Of a stretch of 5,170 nt of DNA, positions 1-5,170 are shown in pieces; position 1 is the first letter of the stretch, and every line of letters begins with the position of its first letter. The stretch covers positions 1-5,170 of the forward strand of contig JALRDI010000306.1 in NCBI GenBank assembly GCA_023257035.1, in the 5' to 3' direction. The DNA comes from Ilumatobacteraceae bacterium (GTDB lineage: Bacteria > Actinomycetota > Acidimicrobiia > Acidimicrobiales > Ilumatobacteraceae). The translations under genes were made by a program, and so were the position numbers. The notes below the pieces were generated by a model. It saw only the letters and a program-made list of their open reading frames with translations. It had not been told where the DNA came from and did not search any database.

Positions 1-137
1 TATAAAAAATAACAAAAAAAATATATGAAAGTATTTCTATAACATTAGGCCTTGTGTATTTAATCCGATTTTATCGTGTTAATCCTGTCTGATTAATTTT
101 TTACGATTCCACTTGATAATTTGACTGTTTTATTGAT
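1..137. other. AT-rich non-coding segment of foreign composition at the left edge
   Basis: The first 120 bases contain only 28 G or C (23%), against 59 of 100 in bases 141-240. The longest start-to-stop frame seen here is trivial (ATG at 25 closes after five codons), and stops are frequent in the other frames. It begins with A-rich runs. It holds two copies of TTAATCC (60-66 and 79-85) and a small AT-rich inverted repeat (TTAATC 79-84, GATTAA 91-96, then six T). No ribosome binding site or convincing promoter leads into the downstream gene. In a nuo operon this place should hold the end of nuoE and the start of nuoF, and neither is present. It may be a chimeric contig end or the edge of an inserted or rearranged piece. 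The boundary can only be placed to roughly 120-146. Confidence 0.7.
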
Positions 138-1508
138 GGTGATCGGCCACAGATCGTTACCTCGCGGTTCCAATATGAAGACTCGTACACCCTCGAGCGT
201 TATCTCGCGACGGGAGGTTACGAGGGTCTCCGCGCTGCGTTGGCTCGCAGCCCACAGGACATGCACGAAGAGGTTCGTTCATCAACTCTTCTCGGTCGCG
301 GCGGTGCAGGATTCCCGGCCGGAGTCAAGTGGGGGCTTACCCCTGAGGGTGTGTACCCGCGCTACCTCGTCGTCAACGGTGACGAGTCCGAGCCGGGCAC
401 CTACAAAGACCGCCTATTGATGGAGCGTGATCCGCATCAGCTCATCGAAGGATGTCTGATTGCTTGCTATGCGGCTGGCCTCTCTCGTTGTTTCTTGTAC
501 ATCAGAGGTGAGATGGCTCTTGCCCAAGAGCGCGTCGCGGAAGCGTTGAACGACGCGTATGCCGCCGGCTATATCGGCAAGAACATTCTCGGGTCGTCGT
601 TCAGCATCGACATCGTGTTGCACTGGGGAGCCGGTGCGTATGTCGTCGGCGAAGAAACTGCCCTTATCGAATCTCTTGAAGGTAACCGTGGAATGCCACG
701 GCTGAAGCCGCCGTACTTCCCGGCAGCGATTGGTCTTTATGGCCAACCGACCATTGTGAACAACGTCGAAACGCTGTCGAATTTGCCGTTCATTGCAACG
801 AAGGGTGCTGCTGAGTACACCGCAATCGGTACAGAGTCATCACCTGGCACGCGCATGGTTGCGGTTTCTGGTCATGTTCGTCGGCCCGGTGTGTACGAAA
901 TCATTAACGGCACGACAACATTCCGAGACCTGCTCTATGGCGAAGAGTTCTGCCAAGGAATTCGTGACGGAAATGAACTGAAAGCATTCGTCCCCGGTGG
1001 TGGATCGGCTCCATGGTTCCTTCCTGACCAACTCGACCTGCCGTTTGAAGGTCGCCTCGTTGGCGCAGCAGGTTCGATGCTCGGATCTGGTGCGATCATG
1101 GTGATGGACTCAACCACCGATATCCCGGCAGCAGCGCTCACGCTAACGAAGTTCTATGCCCACGAATCATGTGGCAAATGTGTTCCGTGCCGAGAGGGTG
1201 GAACCTGGCTGATGCGCATCCTTGAGCGTGTTGTTGAGGGCCATGGCACCACCGACGACCTCGAGCTTCTTCTTGAGGTGGGCGGATCGATTTGCCCGGG
1301 TGACATGCCGCACGCAGCAAGTGCTGACCTGCAACTTGAAGCGACACCATTCCCATACAAGATGACAACGATTTGTTTCGTTGGGCCATCGGCGTATGTG
1401 CCGGTGCATTCTGCGCTGACGTTGTTCCGCTCAGAGTTTGAATCGCGTGTCGCCCCGTCGCGGTCGCGGACCCGAATTCCGGTGACTGCGGTTGGAGGAG
1501 GCTCATGA
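138..1508 (+). CDS. nuoF: NADH-quinone oxidoreductase subunit F (51 kDa, FMN/NADH-binding), 5' end missing
   Basis: NuoF is the electron-input subunit of complex I. In the peripheral arm it oxidises NADH through FMN and passes electrons to 4Fe-4S cluster N3. Motifs seen in order: GRGGAGFP (294-317) of the FMN-binding glycine loop; NGDESEPGT (375-401); GAGAYVVGEETAL (627-665), where a Val at codon 645 replaces the usual Cys; an SLBB-type region (about 867-1020); AAGSMLGSGA near 1066; and the N3 motif ESCGKCVPCREGG, with Cys codons 1170, 1179 and 1188. The likely fourth ligand is Cys codon 1374 (TTICFVGPSA), after an unusually long spacer. The frame is open from 120. Family-like residues (SRFQYEDSYTLERYLATGGY) lie upstream of the first possible start, TTG at 240, so the true start is further left. 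No ATG, GTG or TTG occurs in frame between the stop at 117-119 and 240, so the gene is probably cut by the AT-rich junction. The start given is the approximate left limit of plausible NuoF coding. The product in the window is about 456 residues, the usual size, so only a few residues should be missing. It overlaps nuoG by ATGA. Confidence 0.93.
   Translation, partial: GDRPQIVTSRFQYEDSYTLERYLATGGYEGLRAALARSPQDMHEEVRSSTLLGRGGAGFPAGVKWGLTPEGVYPRYLVVNGDESEPGTYKDRLLMERDPHQLIEGCLIACYAAGLSRCFLYIRGEMALAQERVAEALNDAYAAGYIGKNILGSSFSIDIVLHWGAGAYVVGEETALIESLEGNRGMPRLKPPYFPAAIGLYGQPTIVNNVETLSNLPFIATKGAAEYTAIGTESSPGTRMVAVSGHVRRPGVYEIINGTTTFRDLLYGEEFCQGIRDGNELKAFVPGGGSAPWFLPDQLDLPFEGRLVGAAGSMLGSGAIMVMDSTTDIPAAALTLTKFYAHESCGKCVPCREGGTWLMRILERVVEGHGTTDDLELLLEVGGSICPGDMPHAASADLQLEATPFPYKMTTICFVGPSAYVPVHSALTLFRSEFESRVAPSRSRTRIPVTAVGGGS
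1494..1508 (+). promoter_or_regulatory. Shine-Dalgarno and ATGA coupling site for nuoG, inside the end of nuoF
   Basis: A strong GGAGGAGG (1494-1501) sits within the last codons of nuoF, where it encodes the glycine-rich tail. Its GGAGG core ends 6 bases before the nuoG ATG at 1505. The nuoF stop TGA (1506-1508) overlaps that ATG as ATGA. The arrangement fixes the nuoG start and implies translational coupling. Confidence 0.85.
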
Positions 1509-3820
1509 GCGAGCAGTCTGTTGAGATCACCGTAAACGGGAAGACCGTCTCTGCGAAGCCCGGTGAAATGGTGATTGCCGCTGCGGAGCGTGCTGGAGAG
1601 TTCATCCCGCGGTTCTGCTACCACCCACGGATGTCATCTGTTGGCATGTGTCGCCAGTGCCTCGTTGAGATCGACACTGGGCGCGGCCCGATGTTGCAAC
1701 CATCGTGCATGGTTCCGGTTGCACCAGGGATGACGGTCGATACCGAGTCGGATACGACGAAGCGTGCCCAAGAAGGAATTCTTGAACTACTTCTTGCAAA
1801 CCATCCGCTCGACTGCCCTGTCTGTGACAAGGGTGGCGAATGTCCGCTACAAGATCAGGCATTCAGCCATGGTCCGGGTGAGAGCCGTTATGTAGAGGAG
1901 AAGCGTCACTACGAAAAGCCGATCGATATTTCGTCGCTCATCATGCTTGACCGTGAGCGTTGCGTGCTCTGTGACCGTTGTACCCGTTTCGCTGACGAAG
2001 TTGCTGGCGACCCACTCATTCACTTTGTTGAGCGTGGCAACGCCACCCAGGTGATGACGTACCCGGATGAGCCGTTCTCATCTCATTTCTCTGGAAACAC
2101 CGCACAGATTTGTCCTGTTGGTGCGCTGACCGCGAAGCCCTATCGCTTCAAGGCGCGACCATGGGACCTCGAGCAGGTCAATAGCACGTGCACATCGTGC
2201 TCAGTTGGTTGCGAGATTTCTGTTCACTCGAGTCGTGATCGTGTGCTTCGTTATCAAGGAATTGATAACGACGACGTCAACTGGGGCTGGCTCTGTGACC
2301 GAGGACGATTCAATTTCGAATCGATTCACGCCGAGGGACGCGTGACTGAACCGCTCATCAATACGGCTGATGGTCACCAATCGACGTCATGGAATGCGGC
2401 GATGTCGATCACAACCGACCTCCTCAACGAGGCCTTGAGTGCGAAGGGTCCATCATCAATTGGTGTTATCGGTGGTGCTCGCGGCACCAACGAGGATGCT
2501 TGGGCATGGGCGCAACTGTGCTCGACGCTGGGAGTTGATCGTCACGATCCTCAACTCGGAGACGGGTTACCAAGTGCCCTGCTCGGAATGCCTCGAGCCT
2601 CGATTCGCGACATGGCATCAGCAGCAACTGTCGTGCTGATGGCACCAGATCTCAAAGAAGAACTTCCAGTGCTGTATCTCCGTTTGCGCGATGCAGTTAT
2701 GAATGGCTCAACGAAGATCATCGAGTTCACTTCGACCGGAAGTGGCCTAACCCGTCACGCATGGCGCTCGGTTCATCATGGTGCTGGCGATATGTCGTCT
2801 GTGGTTTCAGAAACACTTGCTGACGCAGATGTACAGGCGCAACTTTCAAGCGGCTCAGTAGTGGTGATTGCTGGTCGGTCAAACCTCGCGACATCATCTG
2901 CGGTTGAGTTCGCAGCGATTCAGCAAGTGGTGAGCTCGATCGAAGGTGCATCGGTGCTACCTGCACTTCGTCGTGGCAACGTCGTCGGCGCCCTACAGGC
3001 AGGGCTTGCTCCGACTTCTGATGAGTTTGATACGTCATCGATCTTGACGGCCGCTGCATCGGGAGCAATCGAAGTTCTTGTCTTGCTCGGTAGCGATCCT
3101 CTGGCCGACTTCCCAGATCGTGCACTGGCGATCGCCGCACTAAAGGGCGCTGGTCGTGTGATTTCGATTACTGGTCACATGAACGCGTCAACGGTGACAG
3201 CAGATGTGGTGCTGCCTGCGGCTGTGATGTCGGAAAAGTCTGGAACAACGACCAACCTTGAAGGTCGTGTTTCTTCGGTTGCAAAGAAGGTCAATACGCC
3301 AGGAGTTGCTCGGGCCGACTGGATGATCGCAGTCGAACTTGCCGACCGCCTAGGTCACGATCTTGGCGTCACCTCTGTCGACGAGATTTTTGATCGGTTG
3401 GCATCATCTGGCGCTGGCCTCGGCTCGGTGTGGTCGGTGCCGTTCCAGCCGAACTCGACGGAAGTCAACGCGGCACCCAAGGGTGGTTACGAGATCGACC
3501 TCGTGGTTTCGCGGGTGATGTACGACGGCGGTGTTGCAACGGCATCATCTCCATCACTTGCTGGGCTTGCTAACGGTCGAGCGGTTGCGGTGAACCCTGC
3601 GGTGCTCGAGCAACTTGGAGTGGCGTCTGGCGACGTCGTCCGTTTGGTTTCCGAACAAGGCTCGGCAGAACTGCCGGTGTGCCCTGACGATCGTTTGGGA
3701 CGTGAGACGGTATGGGCCGCCTTCGGGCAGCCCGAACGCGACAGCGGCCATGGCGATGTACGAGCGCTGATCTCTGCTGCTGCTCCAGTGAGCCGAGTCC
3801 GAATTGAGCGAGTGTCATGA
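1505..3820 (+). CDS. nuoG: NADH-quinone oxidoreductase subunit G (75 kDa, iron-sulfur)
   Basis: NuoG is the large iron-sulfur subunit of the complex I peripheral arm and carries electrons from NuoF toward NuoI. The 771-residue protein starts with a ferredoxin-type 2Fe-2S domain (N1b ligands Cys38, Cys49, Cys52, Cys68). Next is the His-Cys3 motif of N5 (His100, Cys104, Cys107, Cys113), then the N4 ligands Cys153, Cys156, Cys159 and Cys203 (CPVGAL). The CxxCxxxC...C set of the off-pathway cluster N7 is complete (Cys229, Cys232, Cys236, Cys264). From about residue 275 a molybdopterin-oxidoreductase-like fold follows, with ELPVLYLRLR, LGSDPLADFPD and LPAAVMSEKSGTTTNLEGRV (570-589). A small C-terminal domain resembling the dinucleotide-binding domain lies at about 680-765. 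In NuoG this fold is known to be a relic without metal cofactor. The start is set by the strong Shine-Dalgarno and the ATGA overlap with nuoF. It is shorter than E. coli NuoG (about 900) and near the actinobacterial size. No frameshift or missing ligand is seen. It overlaps nuoH by ATGA. Confidence 0.97.
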   Translation: MSEQSVEITVNGKTVSAKPGEMVIAAAERAGEFIPRFCYHPRMSSVGMCRQCLVEIDTGRGPMLQPSCMVPVAPGMTVDTESDTTKRAQEGILELLLANHPLDCPVCDKGGECPLQDQAFSHGPGESRYVEEKRHYEKPIDISSLIMLDRERCVLCDRCTRFADEVAGDPLIHFVERGNATQVMTYPDEPFSSHFSGNTAQICPVGALTAKPYRFKARPWDLEQVNSTCTSCSVGCEISVHSSRDRVLRYQGIDNDDVNWGWLCDRGRFNFESIHAEGRVTEPLINTADGHQSTSWNAAMSITTDLLNEALSAKGPSSIGVIGGARGTNEDAWAWAQLCSTLGVDRHDPQLGDGLPSALLGMPRASIRDMASAATVVLMAPDLKEELPVLYLRLRDAVMNGSTKIIEFTSTGSGLTRHAWRSVHHGAGDMSSVVSETLADADVQAQLSSGSVVVIAGRSNLATSSAVEFAAIQQVVSSIEGASVLPALRRGNVVGALQAGLAPTSDEFDTSSILTAAASGAIEVLVLLGSDPLADFPDRALAIAALKGAGRVISITGHMNASTVTADVVLPAAVMSEKSGTTTNLEGRVSSVAKKVNTPGVARADWMIAVELADRLGHDLGVTSVDEIFDRLASSGAGLGSVWSVPFQPNSTEVNAAPKGGYEIDLVVSRVMYDGGVATASSPSLAGLANGRAVAVNPAVLEQLGVASGDVVRLVSEQGSAELPVCPDDRLGRETVWAAFGQPERDSGHGDVRALISAAAPVSRVRIERVS

Positions 3821-4923
3821 ACATGTTGAATCGCATTCCTTCTGCTGACCCGGTGCTCGATGCTGAGTCGTTCTGGTGGCAGCCACTCGCGGTTGTTGGC
3901 CTGAAGGTGCTCGTCGTGTTCGTAATCGGTCTTGTCGGAACGATGTTCATGGTCTGGTTCGAGCGGAAAATTGTCGCCGGTATGCAGAACCGTGTCGGTC
4001 CGAACAAAGCCGGTCCATTCGGTCTGTTGCAGACACTTGCTGACGGAACGAAGTTGTTCTTCAAAGAAGACCTCATTCCTGAAAAAGCAGACCCATTCGT
4101 GTTCCGGATCGCCCCGTTCCTTGCGTTTGTTCCAGCATTCTTGGTGTGGGCAGTGATCCCGCTAGGTGGAGATTTCACCGGTGGTCACGATGGCACGGTG
4201 ACGTGGTTCGGCCAGGTCACCCGTGTGCAGCTCGCGGATCCTCCGATTGGTGTTCTGCTCGTGCTTGCTCTCTCATCAATTGCGGTATACGGAGTAATGC
4301 TCGCCGGTTGGTCGAGCGGGTCGAAGTACCCGTTGCTGGGTTCAGTGCGCGCTTCGGCACAGATGATTTCGTATGAGGCGGCGCTTGGTCTCAGCCTCGC
4401 AGCAGTGCTGATGACTGCAGGAACACTTTCAACGTCAGGCATCGTCTCAGCGCAGAGTTCAATCACAAACTGGCATCTTCTCTCGACAGGCATCGTTCCG
4501 TTCGTCGTGTTCCTCATTGCGATGACAGCAGAACTCAACCGCCCGCCCTTCGACCTTGTTGAAGCCGAGCAGGAACTCGTCGGCGGTTTCCACACGGAGT
4601 ATTCATCAATTCGGTTCGCATTGTTCTTCCTTGCGGAGTTCATGAACGTCATTTCGATGAGCGCATTGCTCGTCACGCTGTTCCTCGGTGGGCCTCAGCC
4701 GTTGTATCTCGGAGGAGTTGACATCTTCGCCATTCTCGGACCGTTCGGCGGAACTGCATGGCTGTTGTTGAAGGTCTTCGCGTTCTTGTACATGTATGTG
4801 TGGTTCCGTGCGACGTTGCCACGTTTGCGTTATGACCAACTTATGAATCTCGGTTGGAAGGTGCTCATTCCGATTTCGCTCGCCAACATCATGGCGACGG
4901 CAGTGCTGAAGGTGGTGTTCTGA
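3817..4923 (+). CDS. nuoH: NADH-quinone oxidoreductase subunit H (membrane, quinone-site subunit)
   Basis: NuoH (ND1 homologue) is the integral membrane subunit that joins the peripheral and membrane arms. It forms part of the quinone chamber and the acidic channel coupling quinone reduction to proton pumping. The 368-residue protein has about eight hydrophobic segments (roughly 24-47, 98-117, 144-163, 188-205, 222-238, 267-290, 305-328, 345-368). Signature regions: FERKIVAGMQNRVGPNKAGP (48-67) followed by LADGTKLFFKED (74-85); GWSSGSKYPLLGS (164-176) with SAQMISYE (180-187); and AELNRPPFDLVEAEQELVGG (238-257), with conserved acids Glu239, Asp246, Glu249, Glu251 and Glu253, and Glu261 just after. 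RYDQLM near the end (codons from 4828) is also typical. The start overlaps the nuoG stop as ATGA. The upstream GAGCGAG (3806-3812) is only a weak ribosome site, so translation probably depends on coupling. ATG at 3823 is an alternative start two codons in. The ATG at 3817 is preferred for the overlap. Confidence 0.97.
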   Translation: MNMLNRIPSADPVLDAESFWWQPLAVVGLKVLVVFVIGLVGTMFMVWFERKIVAGMQNRVGPNKAGPFGLLQTLADGTKLFFKEDLIPEKADPFVFRIAPFLAFVPAFLVWAVIPLGGDFTGGHDGTVTWFGQVTRVQLADPPIGVLLVLALSSIAVYGVMLAGWSSGSKYPLLGSVRASAQMISYEAALGLSLAAVLMTAGTLSTSGIVSAQSSITNWHLLSTGIVPFVVFLIAMTAELNRPPFDLVEAEQELVGGFHTEYSSIRFALFFLAEFMNVISMSALLVTLFLGGPQPLYLGGVDIFAILGPFGGTAWLLLKVFAFLYMYVWFRATLPRLRYDQLMNLGWKVLIPISLANIMATAVLKVVF

Positions 4924-5170
4924 TGCCGAAGGTTCCAGGTTTGGTGAAGGGACTCGGGATCACCTTCAACACGATGATGCGTACCCTGACCAAGGGTTCG
5001 AACACCATCCAGTACCCACACGAGAAGGAAGCGCCGCCGATCCGCGCTCGTGGAGTCATTGCGCTACACCAGGACAACTGCACGTCCTGCATGCTCTGCT
5101 CACGCTCCTGTCCGGACTGGTGCATTTACATCGAGGCGCACAAGGAGCTTGCCCCACCGCGTCGCGAGGG
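4923..5170 (+). CDS. nuoI: NADH-quinone oxidoreductase subunit I (two 4Fe-4S ferredoxin-like), 3' truncated by window end
   Basis: NuoI (TYKY homologue) carries clusters N6a and N6b, which hand electrons to N2 near the quinone site. The window holds 82 complete codons from ATG at 4923, about half of a typical NuoI. The N-terminal part (PKVPGLVKGLGITFNTMM) resembles the amphipathic, membrane-facing helix of the family. TKGSNTIQYPHEKE and PPIRARGVIAL lead into the first cluster motif CTSCMLCSRSCP, with Cys53, Cys56, Cys59 and Cys63. The second CxxCxxCxxxCP motif lies beyond the right edge. An extra Cys67 follows in PDWCIYIE. The ATG shares its A with the nuoH stop (TGATG), and a GAAGGTGG stretch (4908-4915) may serve as ribosome site. 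Identity rests on the motif, the N-terminal sequence and its place directly after nuoH. Confidence 0.93.
   Translation, partial: MPKVPGLVKGLGITFNTMMRTLTKGSNTIQYPHEKEAPPIRARGVIALHQDNCTSCMLCSRSCPDWCIYIEAHKELAPPRRE

Noticed and set aside
79..102. Rho-independent terminator (TTAATC, loop, GATTAA, then six T)
   Set aside because: The stem has 6 pairs with only one G-C pair, too weak for a convincing terminator, and no gene ends just before it.
92..120. Promoter with GATAAT (115-120) as -10 box for nuoF
   Set aside because: The -10 fits 5 of 6, but nothing near TTGACA stands at the right spacing, and such matches are expected by chance in AT-rich DNA.
132..134. ATT as a rare nuoF start codon
   Set aside because: It gives a plausible length, but there is no Shine-Dalgarno before it and ATT starts are very rare. 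Loss of the true start at the composition break is simpler.
240..242. TTG as the nuoF start codon
   Set aside because: Residues upstream in the same frame (SRFQYEDSYTLERYLATGGY, 162-221) fit the NuoF N-terminal region, and no ribosome site lies at a proper distance; the GGGAGG at 212-217 is more than 20 bases away.
1138..1624. Antisense open frames of about 155 residues opposite the nuoF/nuoG junction
   Set aside because: They lie opposite strongly supported nuoF and nuoG codons, show no family motif or ribosome site, and look like by-products of the codon bias of the sense genes.
2280..3820. The molybdopterin-oxidoreductase-like half of NuoG as an active enzyme or a fusion
   Set aside because: This domain is a standard part of NuoG, known as a relic without metal cofactor, and it continues in frame from the iron-sulfur domains with the usual NuoG motifs.
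3570..4178. Antisense open frame of 202 residues opposite the nuoG/nuoH junction
   Set aside because: It spans two real genes on the other strand, has low-complexity Asn/Thr/Arg-rich sequence and no recognisable domain.

Overview
The window is a slice of a bacterial respiratory complex I operon (proton-pumping NADH:quinone oxidoreductase, type 1). Four genes lie on the + strand in the order nuoF, nuoG, nuoH and nuoI. nuoF has lost its 5' end, nuoG and nuoH are complete, and nuoI runs off the right edge. Each junction is a stop/start overlap: ATGA for F/G and G/H, TGATG for H/I. This implies one polycistronic, translationally coupled transcript, and no promoter is visible inside the gene block.

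Organism: the coding part has moderate GC (59 of 100 bases in 141-240; clearly above 50% by eye throughout). The proteins look actinobacterial. NuoH carries an AGWSSGSKYPLLGS-type loop and a GTLSTSGIVSAQ segment that, from memory, closely match mycobacterial NuoH. The NuoF and NuoI details (GAGAYVVGEETAL, CPDWCIYIE) suggest a deep-branching actinobacterium, possibly of the class Acidimicrobiia, perhaps an aquatic Ilumatobacter-like lineage. The lineage is an inference from remembered family sequences, not from a search.

Layout: 1 to about 135 is strikingly AT-rich (28 G/C in the first 120 bases, 23%) with no recognisable gene. From about 138 the sequence is NuoF-coding, but no standard in-frame start codon exists between the upstream stop (117-119) and the conserved NuoF N-terminal region. 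The AT-rich piece therefore does not look like the native upstream region, where nuoE would be expected. An assembly chimera at a contig end is the simplest reading, with a real insertion or rearrangement as the alternative. nuoF then runs to 1508, nuoG 1505-3820, nuoH 3817-4923 and nuoI from 4923 off the edge.

Function: NuoF binds FMN and NADH and carries cluster N3. NuoG holds N1b, N4, N5 and N7 and extends the electron wire. NuoI carries the two 4Fe-4S clusters that lead to the quinone site, and NuoH forms the membrane side of the quinone chamber and the entry to the proton path. No unknown system was found. The items worth checking are the left-edge junction, an apparent insertion near the N3 cluster of NuoF, and a few lineage-specific substitutions.
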